In this document: piece by piece, positions 8,140 through 16,867 of the stretch | Numbering within the stretch: position 1 is the first letter of the stretch | Layout: each line of letters opens with the position of its first letter | Origin: UBA6623 sp965248235 | GTDB taxonomy: Bacteria; Acidobacteriota; Terriglobia; Bryobacterales; UBA6623 | Length of the DNA stretch: 64,000 bases | NCBI GenBank assembly: GCA_965248235.1 | Contig: CBDFIU010000002.1 | Span: forward strand, 310,001 to 374,000 | Reading direction: 5' to 3' | Made by a program: the position numbers and the translations under genes | The notes under the pieces: model-generated | The model's input: only the letters and a program-made list of their open reading frames with translations | The model's database searches: none | Told to the model about the DNA's origin: nothing

Positions 8140-9045
8140 ATGTCTTGGAGATTTGAACTTCTGGAAGGCCCGCTGGGCGGCGTCACCGAGGGCCCTGCCT
8201 GGGACGGTGGGGTGCTGCTGTTTACCCACATTCCGGCCTCGCGGATCATGCGCTACGACCCCGGTAACGGGGGCTGTTCGGTCTATCGCGAAGGAACCGA
8301 GTGCGCCAATGGCCTGATGTTTGACGCGGAGGGCGCGCTCTACGCCTGTGAGGGCAACGCGCGCCGTGTCGTGCGCTATGAGCCCGGCGGCGGAGCAACC
8401 ATCCTCAGCGATGCCTTTGAAGGCAAACGCTTCAATATCCCCAACGATCTGGCGATTGACCCCAAAGGGCGCCTTTGGTTCACCGACCCTTTTTACGAAG
8501 GGGCCGCCGGACCGTGGAGTTCGGATCGCTCGCAAAAGCAGCTTGATCACGATTCGGTCTATCGCCTCGACCCGCGAGAGAACGGTCGCTGGGCGACGAC
8601 GCGCGTCAGCTTTGATACGACTCGACCCAATGGCTTGCTCTTCTCGCTCAATCACGACGTTCTCTACGTGGCCCAGAGCGGCAGGCGCCCCGACGAGAAA
8701 CGGCAACTCCGCGGCTATCCGGTGCAGGCCGACGGTTCGTTGGGCGAAATGCAGGTGCTGCACGATTTCGGCTCCAACCGCAGCATCGACGGCATGTGCC
8801 TTGACACAGAGGGGAACATCATCGCCTCGGCGGGCTGGGAATTGGGCGGTCCCGGGCCGATGATCTACGTCTTCTCGCCCTCGGGCGAGGTGCTCGAAAC
8901 TCACCCGGTTGACGCGAAGCGGCCGACCAATTGCACCTTCGGCGGGCCGGATCTTTCAGACTTATACGTCACCACCACGGACGGGCATTTGTTCCGCGCC
9001 CAAACCGAGCGTCGGGGACGCCTTTGGTATCCGGCGGCGGGGTGA
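8140..9045 (+). CDS. SMP-30/gluconolactonase/LRE family protein
   Basis: A 301-residue six-bladed beta-propeller of the SMP-30/gluconolactonase family, which hydrolyses sugar lactones with one divalent metal. The usual metal ligands are visible: Glu17 in TEGPAWD, the Asn in IPNDLAIDPKGRLWFTDPF, and the Asp in SIDGMCLD. No signal peptide is seen, so it is probably cytoplasmic. The frame extends upstream, but the protein family begins at the ATG at 8140 (MSWRFELLEG). It heads a plus-strand run with a secreted protein, a sugar-acid dehydratase-like enolase and an SSS symporter, which suggests sugar-acid breakdown (inference). Confidence 0.87.
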   Translation: MSWRFELLEGPLGGVTEGPAWDGGVLLFTHIPASRIMRYDPGNGGCSVYREGTECANGLMFDAEGALYACEGNARRVVRYEPGGGATILSDAFEGKRFNIPNDLAIDPKGRLWFTDPFYEGAAGPWSSDRSQKQLDHDSVYRLDPRENGRWATTRVSFDTTRPNGLLFSLNHDVLYVAQSGRRPDEKRQLRGYPVQADGSLGEMQVLHDFGSNRSIDGMCLDTEGNIIASAGWELGGPGPMIYVFSPSGEVLETHPVDAKRPTNCTFGGPDLSDLYVTTTDGHLFRAQTERRGRLWYPAAG

Positions 9046-9112
9046 CGACCGACTGTAACCGCATGGGCTCGTTGGGCGGCCGATTTCCCTGAGCCACGAG
9101 TCAATTTGCTGC

Positions 9113-9118
9113 TAGAAT
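9113..9118 (+). promoter_or_regulatory. Candidate -10 box (TAGAAT) for the secreted protein gene
   Basis: TGCTAGAAT at 9110-9118 contains a five-of-six -10 match. No good -35 is visible. The predicted start near 9125 would leave a leader of about 39 bases that includes the strong Shine-Dalgarno AAGGAGG at 9151-9157. Confidence 0.4.
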
Positions 9119-9163
9119 CTGAGGGGCATACTTCCCCTTTGTACCCCCCCAAGGAGGTTCCCG

Positions 9164-10198
9164 ATGCGGGATCGACAGACAGCGACAGTGGTTGCGGTGA
9201 TGGTCTTGGCGGTCTTGTGCGCGGGCCCCGGCGCGGGGCAACCGCCCGATGATTCGCCGTCCAAGTCGGCCGATCAACCCCGCACGGCCTGGGGACACCC
9301 GAACTTGCAGGGCATGTGGGTGAACAACTCCGCCACGCCCATTGAACGACCCGAAGAGTTTGGGGAGAAACAGACTCTCAGCGACGAGGAGCTGGCGGAT
9401 CTCAAGAAGAAAGCCGCTGCGGTGCTGGACGGCGGCGACGCATTCTTTGGCGACGACTTCGTCAAAGCCGCGGTGGCCGAGGGTACCAACTACCGATCGT
9501 TCGACAACAACACGGGCAACTACAACCAGTTCTGGATCGTCGAGCGAGAAATTGAAAATCGCACGTCGTTGATCGTCGACCCGCCCGACGGCCGGCTGCC
9601 TGAGATGACCGAGGAAGGGAAAGCGCGAGCAGCGAATCGCTTGAAAAGATTCCGAGGCAAGCTCCCCGCCGGCCCCGAGGACATCAGCCTCTCGGCACGT
9701 TGCATCACCTACGGCATGCCGAATCTGTTGGCCGGGTACAACAGTTACTACCAGATCTTTCAGACGCCCGACCACGTCATCATCTACCAAGAACTGATCC
9801 ACGACACACGGATTATTCCGCTCGACGGGCGTCCGCATCTACCCGAGAACGTTCGTCAATGGCACGGCGACCCGCGCGGCCGCTGGGAGGGCGACACGCT
9901 GGTGGTCGAGAGCAAGAACTTTTCTCCCAAGAGCCACTTCCGGGCCACCGGCGAAAATCTACATCTGGTCGAACGCTTCAAGCGCGTTGACGTCGATACG
10001 GTCGCTTACGAAATCACCGTCAACGACCCAACGACCTACACCAAACCCTGGACGGCGGTGATCTTCCTCCAAAGCACCGAAGACGCCATCTTCGAGTACG
10101 CCTGCCACGAGGGGAATATCTCGATGGCGGGCATGTTGAAGGGAGCGCGCGTACTCGAGCAGGCGGCTCTCGAAGAAGCGAAAGCCAAGGCGGAGTAA
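9164..10198 (+). CDS. Conserved secreted protein of unknown function (acidobacterial type)
   Basis: A 344-residue protein with a signal peptide (residues 1-25, ending GPGAGQ). The body begins TAWGHPNLQGMWVNNSATPI, a pattern I recognise from large families of uncharacterised secreted proteins in Acidobacteriota. It also has RGRWEGDTLVVESKNF and the closing YACHEGNISMAGMLKGAR, typical of the same family. No catalytic motif is evident and no function is assigned. AAGGAGG six bases before the ATG fixes the start. The enolase-superfamily gene follows 41 bases after the stop but has its own promoter candidate. Confidence 0.82.
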   Translation: MRDRQTATVVAVMVLAVLCAGPGAGQPPDDSPSKSADQPRTAWGHPNLQGMWVNNSATPIERPEEFGEKQTLSDEELADLKKKAAAVLDGGDAFFGDDFVKAAVAEGTNYRSFDNNTGNYNQFWIVEREIENRTSLIVDPPDGRLPEMTEEGKARAANRLKRFRGKLPAGPEDISLSARCITYGMPNLLAGYNSYYQIFQTPDHVIIYQELIHDTRIIPLDGRPHLPENVRQWHGDPRGRWEGDTLVVESKNFSPKSHFRATGENLHLVERFKRVDVDTVAYEITVNDPTTYTKPWTAVIFLQSTEDAIFEYACHEGNISMAGMLKGARVLEQAALEEAKAKAE

Positions 10199-10204
10199 GG
10201 GGAC

Positions 10205-10232
10205 TTGCGGACCCGGCGCGTTGCGGTAGAAT
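10205..10232 (+). promoter_or_regulatory. Promoter of the enolase-superfamily gene, probably giving a leaderless transcript
   Basis: TTGCGG at 10205-10210 and TAGAAT at 10227-10232 are separated by 16 bases. Only seven bases lie between the -10 box and the ATG at 10240, so transcription would begin at or next to the start codon. There is no Shine-Dalgarno before this ATG, which fits a leaderless message. Confidence 0.5.
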
Positions 10233-10239
10233 CCGTGCT

Positions 10240-11463
10240 ATGACGCGACGGTCTTTTTGGAAATCACCTCTTCTTGCCGCGCCGGCTCTTGCCCCCGCGC
10301 TCGTGCCTCGGGTTCGGGCGGCCCTACCTAAACTCAAAATCACGCGGGTGCGCTATTACCGTATGCCCGATAGCCGCCCGATTTTCAACCAAAGCAGCCA
10401 CATTGTCACCGTTGAGACCGATCAGGGTATTACCGGCATCGGGGAAGGCGGCCACCGCGATTCGATCGAACAATTGGCCGCGGTCATCATCGGCGAGAAT
10501 CCCGCCCGCATCGAGCACCTCTGGCAGTTGATGTACCGGCACCATTTCTACCCGCCGGGACGAGAGAAGATTCACGCTCTGGGCGCGATCGATTTGGCGC
10601 TGTGGGACATCAAGGGCAAGGCGTTAGGCGTTCCCGTCTACGAGTTGCTGGGCGGGCTGACCCGCGACTTCGTCGAGTGCTACGCGACGGGATTCCCCGC
10701 CGCCGGGTCGCTTGTCGAAACCGCCAGAGCTTGTATCGAATTTGGATACCACGCCTTTCGTTTTCACGGCGCCGATCCCGAGGACCGCAATCACTTTCAC
10801 CACCGAAAAATGGTCGACAAGACCTTCGAGCAATGCCGCCAAGTACGCGAAGGTGTCGGTGAGGAGGGCGATTGGGCCATCGACTTCCACACCCGTTTTG
10901 ACTTCGCCGACGCCGTCAGGCTGTGCGGTCTGATCGAGCCGCTTCGACCGCTTTTCGTCGAAGACCTGGTGCGCTCGGAAAACCCCGAGGTCTACCGCGA
11001 CCTGCGCCCGAAAGTGAACGTGCCCATCGCCGTCGGCGAGCATTACGGCGACCGCTGGGACGCCAATGTCCTGATCGAGAACCGCCTGATGGATTATTCG
11101 CGCGTGACGCTGCCGAACTCCGGCGGCATTACCGAGTTCATGAAGTTGGCGGCGCTGTGCGAGACGCACTACGTCGGGCTGGTTCCGCACTTTACCGGCC
11201 CATTGGCCGAGGCGGCCTTGGTGCATTGCTTAGCGGCGGCTTCGGGACCGGCGCTAATGGAAATGCTCGGCACCGGCGAAACCGGCGCGCCTCACTTGCC
11301 CGACTGTTACGACTTTCGACGAGGTCGTCTGTACCCGAAAGACAAACCGGGGCTCGGCGTCGAGTTTGATCCGAGTTCTCTCGAACAGGTTCTCGAGGTC
11401 ACCGAGCGTTTCCGGCCCATACCGCTTCATCGGCGCCCGGATGGTTCCATCACCAACTGGTGA
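10240..11463 (+). CDS. Enolase-superfamily (mandelate racemase/galactonate dehydratase-like) protein with Tat signal
   Basis: A 407-residue enolase-superfamily enzyme. The N-terminal lid is followed by a TIM barrel with three metal ligands: Asp in WAIDFHTRFD, Glu in LFVEDLVRSEN and Glu in AVGEHYGDRWD. DFH resembles the Asp-x-His of galactonate-type acid-sugar dehydratases, and VPHFTGPL supplies the second His. The usual KxK of racemases is absent (FRFHG), so dehydration of a sugar acid is more likely than racemisation. The first 29 residues (MTRRSFWKSPLLAAPALAPA) look like a Tat signal, which is odd for this mostly cytosolic family. The next gene is an SSS symporter. Confidence 0.87.
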   Translation: MTRRSFWKSPLLAAPALAPALVPRVRAALPKLKITRVRYYRMPDSRPIFNQSSHIVTVETDQGITGIGEGGHRDSIEQLAAVIIGENPARIEHLWQLMYRHHFYPPGREKIHALGAIDLALWDIKGKALGVPVYELLGGLTRDFVECYATGFPAAGSLVETARACIEFGYHAFRFHGADPEDRNHFHHRKMVDKTFEQCRQVREGVGEEGDWAIDFHTRFDFADAVRLCGLIEPLRPLFVEDLVRSENPEVYRDLRPKVNVPIAVGEHYGDRWDANVLIENRLMDYSRVTLPNSGGITEFMKLAALCETHYVGLVPHFTGPLAEAALVHCLAAASGPALMEMLGTGETGAPHLPDCYDFRRGRLYPKDKPGLGVEFDPSSLEQVLEVTERFRPIPLHRRPDGSITNW

Positions 11464-11509
11464 GCGAGGCCGTTTCCCCATCAACACCGTCCCGAACTAG
11501 AAACATCGC

Positions 11510-12970
11510 ATGTCGGAATTCACGCTTTGGCTCGGCGAAAACGGAGTCGCCCTCGGTGTTCTGGTCGCTTTCATCGGCTTGATGATCGTGTCGGCCTGGC
11601 GAGCCAACCGTCGGCATGAAAACCGGCCAGGCCCCGTCGTCATCGCGGTTTCCTTTTACGCCACCTTCCTCAGTACGAATACTTTCCTCGGTCAATCGGG
11701 CTTCGGGTACAAAGTCGGCGTGGCCTGGTTGTTGGCCGGGCTGGTTTTCTTGCTGTGCGCGATTGTCGCCTGGTTTGTCGTCGCGAAACCGATGATCCGC
11801 GACGCCCGCTCGGTACTCGGCGAGGATCTCGACTTGGACCGCGTTACCGTCCCGGCCTATTTGCGCAAGAAGTTTGGCGGGGCGGCGATCGGTTACATCA
11901 GCGCCGGAGTCGTTTTCTTCGCGTCGGTGCTTTACATGCTGGCGGTCTTCAAGGGAATCGGGCACATCGTCAGCCGAATCCTGAACCTCTCGTATGAAAT
12001 CTCTGTCATCGCGGTTCTTGTGCTGGTGGTGGCCTACACGTCGTTGGGGATGATTCGCGCGATCCTGCATACCGACACGGTCCAAGGCGGCATCATGGTT
12101 CTAGGCGTTTTCGCTCTGTTCGCCGCCTGCGCCATGCGCGCCGATTGGGGTGCCGTGGCGGCGAGTCCCGATCTCGACGCCGTCGGAGTACCCCTGGCGG
12201 GCAAGCTGTTGTCATGGGATAGCCTCATGTCGCCGCTGCTGATCGTTGGGCTGTCGCTCAGCACGGGCATCAAGATGATGGTCGCCCCGCGCTTGGTGGT
12301 GCGTTTTCTGCTGTTTCGCCACGCTGTGCCGCGGCAGATCCAACTGGCGAAATGGCTGACGGTGGGCTTGATGGGCGTGACGGTTCCCATGCTGTTTTCA
12401 CTGGGAATTTTGGCGCACGGCATCATCCCGCAAGGCGAATCGCAATTCTTCTTTCAGAACACGGATCAGGTTGTTCCCTACCTGGTGGATCAACTTTTCG
12501 GCAATTTCTGGGGAGCGGTCTTGCTGGGAAGTTTCTTGTGCGCGGCGTTGTCGTCGATCGACTCGGTGCTGCACGTGGCCGGTTCGGCTTTGGTGCTCGA
12601 CGGATGGGCCCAGTGGCGGCCGTTGACGCCGGAAGATCTGATCGACAAACTGCAACGCTGGGTGATGATCCCGGTAGCTTTGCTGCCCGCTGTTCTGGCG
12701 CTCGACCCGCCTGACGACGTGGTTCCGCTGACAGCGCTTTCCGGAGCGTTGTTCGGCGGGTGTTTCTTGCCGGTGCTGGTGCTGAGCTTGTGGTGGAGGC
12801 GGGGCGGGAGACAAGCAGCGTTAGCGTCGATTATCGCGGGCGGCGTGGCGGTGAGTTTGTGGTCGGCGGGCCTCGGAGCGGCGCTCGGCTTGCCGGCAAT
12901 TCATCCCGTCTTCGCGGGATTGATCGTCTCGGCGCTTACCTATGCGTGGACGCCCTCGGGCAAACGCTGA
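11510..12970 (+). CDS. Sodium:solute symporter (SSS) family transporter
   Basis: A 486-residue inner-membrane protein with about 13 transmembrane helices of the SSS family, which imports organic solutes with sodium. Family landmarks include STNTFLGQSGFGYKVGVAWLLAG near the N-terminus, ISAGVVFFASVLYMLAVFKGIGHI and LCAALSSIDSVLHVAGSALVLD in the later helices. The substrate cannot be read from sequence. Its position 46 bases after a sugar-acid dehydratase-like gene suggests a sugar acid (inference). The start is the ATG at 11510; no Shine-Dalgarno is visible. Confidence 0.88.
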   Translation: MSEFTLWLGENGVALGVLVAFIGLMIVSAWRANRRHENRPGPVVIAVSFYATFLSTNTFLGQSGFGYKVGVAWLLAGLVFLLCAIVAWFVVAKPMIRDARSVLGEDLDLDRVTVPAYLRKKFGGAAIGYISAGVVFFASVLYMLAVFKGIGHIVSRILNLSYEISVIAVLVLVVAYTSLGMIRAILHTDTVQGGIMVLGVFALFAACAMRADWGAVAASPDLDAVGVPLAGKLLSWDSLMSPLLIVGLSLSTGIKMMVAPRLVVRFLLFRHAVPRQIQLAKWLTVGLMGVTVPMLFSLGILAHGIIPQGESQFFFQNTDQVVPYLVDQLFGNFWGAVLLGSFLCAALSSIDSVLHVAGSALVLDGWAQWRPLTPEDLIDKLQRWVMIPVALLPAVLALDPPDDVVPLTALSGALFGGCFLPVLVLSLWWRRGGRQAALASIIAGGVAVSLWSAGLGAALGLPAIHPVFAGLIVSALTYAWTPSGKR

Positions 12971-13076
12971 AAACGCCACTGAGCTTCCGCCGTGTCAGCA
13001 CGCCAAGCGACGGTCGGCCGCGACGAACTCATCTCGCCCCTCGGCGAGCAGGGTAAGCCGAAGTCACTGAGCTAAC

Positions 13077-13124
13077 TGGTGCGGAGAGGGGGACTCGAAC
13101 CCCTATGGGATTGCTCCCACTAGC
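13077..13124 (-). pseudogene. tRNA-Leu 3' half fragment
   Basis: These 48 bases match the intact tRNA-Leu(GAG) at 21300-21386 from the CCA end, through the T arm and variable arm, into the anticodon stem, with one difference (13104, in the T stem). The 5' half is missing: identity stops where the MITE-like repeat begins. The fragment lies in the same orientation as the intact gene, 8.2 kb away, so the pair could be remnant attachment sites or a second tRNA copy cut by the repeat. Confidence 0.8.
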
Positions 13125-13240
13125 CCGCTTTTCTCATCGCGTGGCGGGGCAAAGTGCATGAGAGGGCCGTCAGTACGAGGCGCGAGCCGCTTGGCGCCCT
13201 TCCCGGTATTGTTCGATCGTATTTTGGAACAGTATGGGGT
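13123..13240. repeat. MITE-like repeat, copy A (right end missing)
   Basis: Begins GCCCGCTTTTCTCATC directly after CTA of the tRNA remnant and shares GTCAGTACGAGGC and the later GGAACAGTA block with copies at 29204 and 48411. The right terminal inverted repeat is absent. With the tRNA remnant it accounts for the 300-base gap between the symporter and the TPR gene. Confidence 0.7.
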
Positions 13241-13273
13241 TGCCGCACCGGCCGGTTAAAGGGGCCAAGAAGC

Positions 13274-14872
13274 TCAGCGCCTCGACGGCACCTTGGCCAC
13301 TCTGAACTGCGGCTTTTGCTCTTGTTCGAGTTCTTTCTGCTTGGCCTCGCCGACTTCGTTCAGCAGCTTGGCGCCCTCTTCACGCCGACCCTGATCCAAA
13401 TAGAGTTGCCCAAGCTGGTACTTCGCGGCAACCGAATCCGGATTCAATCGGACAGCCGCTTCGAGGTTGCGAATCGCGCCTTCCGGATCGCTCTCGATCG
13501 GAAGCTTTCCAAGGCGATAGTAGGCCGAGGAAAAATCAGCGTTCAACCGGATCGCCGTCTCGAGGTGGCTCACGGCCATTTGCGCCGCGTCTGTTTCCGC
13601 GTCTTCTTCAGCACGAGACCGATCGAGAGCAAAACCGTAAAGGTAGTGGATATAAAAGTCTTTCGGGAACCGGTCCAACCCGGCCCGGAGCGTTGTCAGG
13701 GCTTCCGGCATTTCCCCGGAAAGAAGTTGGCTGACCGCCAGCGCCGCCAACGCCACAGAATGACCATCTCCCACCATGATGGCCCGCGAAAAGACTTTCT
13801 TCGCCTCATCGTGATTCTGCGAATGCCCCAACGTGATGCCCTTCTGCACAAGCAGGCGGTAGGAGCGAGGCAATTGCCGCAGTCCTAGGTCGAGGATTTC
13901 GAGGGCAAGAGCACTATTTCTGTACTTTGCGCAGAGGACACTCAGCTCGATGTAGTGGTCTTCGGACTTCGGCTCAAGCTGGATAGCCTTTCTCAGTGCT
14001 TCGATGGCCGTATCGAGCTTGCCCGACCCCTCCGCGATCTGTGCGAGAAGCGTGAGCAGCCGGCCATCGGCCGACCGAGTCGATAGGTCTTGAGCCAGTT
14101 CGAGCGCCTCTTCGGTGCGGCCGGCTTTCGCGAGCAGGTCCACGCGGTAGTACCCGAGCCCGGGTAGCCGTGGGTCTAATCGCTCGGCCCGGGCGAGGTC
14201 GGGCAAAGCCTCCTCGTGGCGTCCCCGAGCCGACAGCAGTGCCGCGATGTCGGCATAATCGGCGGCCGTGAGGTCGCTCCGGCGGCGGAGCCTCCCCAGC
14301 AGATCATCAGCTCGTACCGAATCCCCCTCATGCCCCAAAGACCGCGCGAAGCCGATAAGAGATTGCGGCCGGCTGTCGATCAGATCACCGGCCTGCTCGA
14401 AATGCCGCACGGCGTCCTTGTGTTGGCGTTGTTCCGAGGCGATCATCCCCAAGAACAGGCTCGCCTGAGCGCGTAGTGCCGGGGCTTCGAACAGGCTGAG
14501 CCAATGAGATTTCGCCTCGTCGTAACGACCGAGATTGAATTCGGCGAGGGCAAGATTTTTCCGCGCCGGACGAAAGCTTTGATCAATTTGGAGAGCCTTT
14601 TCGAAATACGGGATCGAATCCAGCGTCCGGTTCCGCAAGCACAGCGTCGCCCCGATCATATTCAGCACAACGACATCGTTGGGGTTCTGCTTACCGGTCT
14701 CTTCAAAGAATGCCAGAGCCTGATCGGTCCGGCCCGCGCGAAAGTGCTCCATGCCCGGCGAAATATCCGCAGCACGGGCGTTGCCGAGCAGACCGCTGAG
14801 CACTGTCAGACCGAGAAATGCAACGAGAAAAGCCCGTCCTACCGCTGCGGACTGACTCCGAGATTCAGCCAT
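13274..14872 (-). CDS. Exported tetratricopeptide-repeat protein
   Basis: A 532-residue protein with a signal peptide (residues 1-34, cleavage near ARAAD). The rest is almost entirely TPR units, for example DQALAFFEETGKQNPNDVVV, KLDTAIEALRKAIQLEPKSE and PEGAIRNLEAAVRLNPDSVA. TPR arrays serve as scaffolds for protein contacts; the partner is not known. The C-terminus (AKQKELEQEQKPQFRV) is charged. It is the last of three minus-strand genes after the TonB receptor and the CRTAC1 protein, an arrangement seen repeatedly in Acidobacteriota. The start is ATG at 14870-14872 without a clear Shine-Dalgarno. Confidence 0.88.
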   Translation of the reverse strand: MAESRSQSAAVGRAFLVAFLGLTVLSGLLGNARAADISPGMEHFRAGRTDQALAFFEETGKQNPNDVVVLNMIGATLCLRNRTLDSIPYFEKALQIDQSFRPARKNLALAEFNLGRYDEAKSHWLSLFEAPALRAQASLFLGMIASEQRQHKDAVRHFEQAGDLIDSRPQSLIGFARSLGHEGDSVRADDLLGRLRRRSDLTAADYADIAALLSARGRHEEALPDLARAERLDPRLPGLGYYRVDLLAKAGRTEEALELAQDLSTRSADGRLLTLLAQIAEGSGKLDTAIEALRKAIQLEPKSEDHYIELSVLCAKYRNSALALEILDLGLRQLPRSYRLLVQKGITLGHSQNHDEAKKVFSRAIMVGDGHSVALAALAVSQLLSGEMPEALTTLRAGLDRFPKDFYIHYLYGFALDRSRAEEDAETDAAQMAVSHLETAIRLNADFSSAYYRLGKLPIESDPEGAIRNLEAAVRLNPDSVAAKYQLGQLYLDQGRREEGAKLLNEVGEAKQKELEQEQKPQFRVAKVPSRR

Positions 14873-14992
14873 TTGGATTTGACCGCGGTTCCCACGACGG
14901 ACCCGGCCGGCGCTCGCTCGGGCGGGTCATTGCTCGGCCACTGAAGGCCTCGGCCGCCGAAAGCCCTGCGCCCTATACAATCTTAACGCGGG

Positions 14993-16711
14993 TTACGCCG
15001 AATCGCGCGGCTCTTCGATCGTGAGGATTTGATCCGCCGCCACGTCGCGCAAGACCTGTTTAGTTCCAAGAGGCCATCGGATCTCTAACGTTGCGGACTC
15101 CGCCTCTCCCAGCCCGAAATGGAGGCGCGGATCATTGCAGGAATAGAAACTCGACTGGGCCATGACCTCTTGCACTTGGCTTCGGGAGCCATGGGAGCAC
15201 ACGACCCGCGCGCCGATCGCGCTACGGTTCGACACCGTACCGACTAACTTCAACTTGAGCCAGTGATTGTTTCCCTTGACGTCGTTGCGGAGAAGCGACG
15301 GCGGCTCGTTGAGGTTGACGACGAGCACATCGATATCGCCGTCATTGTCAAAGTCGCCGAAGGCGCAGCCGCGGCTCGAGTGCGCCGCGGTAAGCCCGGG
15401 CCCGACGCCTTCGGTCAGTTGCTCGAGACGGCCGTTGCCGAGATTCCTGAACAGGACGTTCGGCGTATTGAACGGGTAGGCCGGCAGCTTCTCTTCGATC
15501 TCGGGATAGATATTTCCCGTCGTGTAGAAGATATCCGGCAGGCCGTCGTTGTCAAGATCGACGATACCGGCGCCCCAACAGACATACCGAACTTCGACCG
15601 CCAGGCCTGATGACAGCGTGTGGTCTTTGAATCTCCCTGTCCCGTTGTTGACATACAGGATATTCGTGTCGTCGGCGAAGTGCGTCTTGAGAATGTCAAG
15701 GCTGCCGTCAAGGTTGATATCCCCGATGCCGACGCCCATGCCGGCCTGTTCCTGGCCGTCTTCATTGAGGGCGACGCCGCTGAGGATGCCGACTTCCTCG
15801 AAGGTGCCGTCGTGCTTGTTGCGAAAAAGCAGGCTGGGCGTGGAATCGCAGGCGACATAGATGTCGGGCCAGCCGTCATTATCGAAGTCGGCGGCCACAA
15901 CCGTCATGCCGTAGCCGGGGCGCGCCTTCGCAACGCCCGCTTCTTCGCTGACCTCCCGAAACGTTCCGTCACCGTTGTTGCGGTAGAGAGAATGCCTCGA
16001 GAAGGGCAATCCGCGCGGACCGCAATGAACCGGGACTCCTTTCCAGTTGCAGGTCTCCATGCCCGGTTTCGGTGCGCTCTCGAAGTCGAAATGGCAGTAG
16101 TTCGACACAAACAGGTCGAGATCGCCATCCCGGTCGTAGTCGACGAAACAGCACCCGGCGCCCCAACGAACCTCGCTGTCGAGCAGACCGGCTTCGCGGG
16201 TTACGTCGGTGAACGTGCCGTCGCCGTTGTTTCGGTAAAGGGTGTTTCGGCCGTAGGCAGTAATGAACAGGTCGTCGTATCCGTCGTTGTTGTAATCGCC
16301 GACCGTGACGGCCGAGGCCCAACTGGTTCGCAGCAGGCCCGCCTTTTCCGTGACGTCGGTGAAGGTGCCGTCGCGATTGTTCTTGTAGAGCCGGCTACTC
16401 GTCCCCTCGGGCGCGCCGGCGACACGGGACCCGCTAAGAACCAGCAGATCCATCCAGCCGTCGTTGTCGTAGTCAAGGAAGGCGCAGCCGCAGCCGACGG
16501 TCTCGATGATGTAGTCCTTGCGGTCAACGGGTCCGTAGATGGTCGGGTGTCGTAGTCCGGCCTCGGCGGCTACGTCGACAAAGTGCGCGTGAAAGGGCTT
16601 TGCGGAAAGCTCGGCTCGCTTCCGCGCCCGGACGTTCCGGCTCGCCACGCCTTGTCCCCGGGCCAAGGGCGCCGCAAGCAGAGCCAACCACTCTCGTCTC
16701 GAGGTCTTCAC
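14993..16711 (-). CDS. CRTAC1-type protein: FG-GAP/VCBS repeats with C-terminal ASPIC/UnbV domain
   Basis: A 572-residue exported protein. The N-terminus (MKTSRREWLALLAAPLARG) is a twin-arginine-like signal. Several FG-GAP repeats carry calcium-binding DxDxDG loops: DYDNDGWMDL, DYNNDGYDDL, DYDRDGDLDL, DFDNDGWPDI, DLDNDGLPDI and DFDNDGDIDV. The last 100 residues (LKLKLVGTVSNRSAIGARV through LEIRWPLGTKQVL) form the ASPIC/UnbV domain. These proteins are surface or periplasmic binders of unknown ligand. GTG at 16709-16711 is chosen because GGAGG lies five bases upstream. It sits between the TonB receptor and the TPR gene, with 156- and 120-base gaps. Confidence 0.92.
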   Translation of the reverse strand: MKTSRREWLALLAAPLARGQGVASRNVRARKRAELSAKPFHAHFVDVAAEAGLRHPTIYGPVDRKDYIIETVGCGCAFLDYDNDGWMDLLVLSGSRVAGAPEGTSSRLYKNNRDGTFTDVTEKAGLLRTSWASAVTVGDYNNDGYDDLFITAYGRNTLYRNNGDGTFTDVTREAGLLDSEVRWGAGCCFVDYDRDGDLDLFVSNYCHFDFESAPKPGMETCNWKGVPVHCGPRGLPFSRHSLYRNNGDGTFREVSEEAGVAKARPGYGMTVVAADFDNDGWPDIYVACDSTPSLLFRNKHDGTFEEVGILSGVALNEDGQEQAGMGVGIGDINLDGSLDILKTHFADDTNILYVNNGTGRFKDHTLSSGLAVEVRYVCWGAGIVDLDNDGLPDIFYTTGNIYPEIEEKLPAYPFNTPNVLFRNLGNGRLEQLTEGVGPGLTAAHSSRGCAFGDFDNDGDIDVLVVNLNEPPSLLRNDVKGNNHWLKLKLVGTVSNRSAIGARVVCSHGSRSQVQEVMAQSSFYSCNDPRLHFGLGEAESATLEIRWPLGTKQVLRDVAADQILTIEEPRDSA

Positions 16712-16867
16712 TGCGCCTCCGCAACAGACAAGTTTAGCGAGTCGACCGTCAGCCGGAAACCCCGTCAGGCTTTTCGGGGGAGGGCAGGTCGCGGATGAGC
16801 GCCCCGCCGGAGTGTTTCTTAGGCCGGCAAGCCCCGGGCAACGGCCAAGGACCGTGCCTGCCGCCGG

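Noticed and set aside
7669..8904. Long N-terminal extension of the MATE frame (about 410 residues)
   Set aside because: It is antisense to the well-supported SMP-30 gene and has no transporter-like sequence. The protein begins at 7668.
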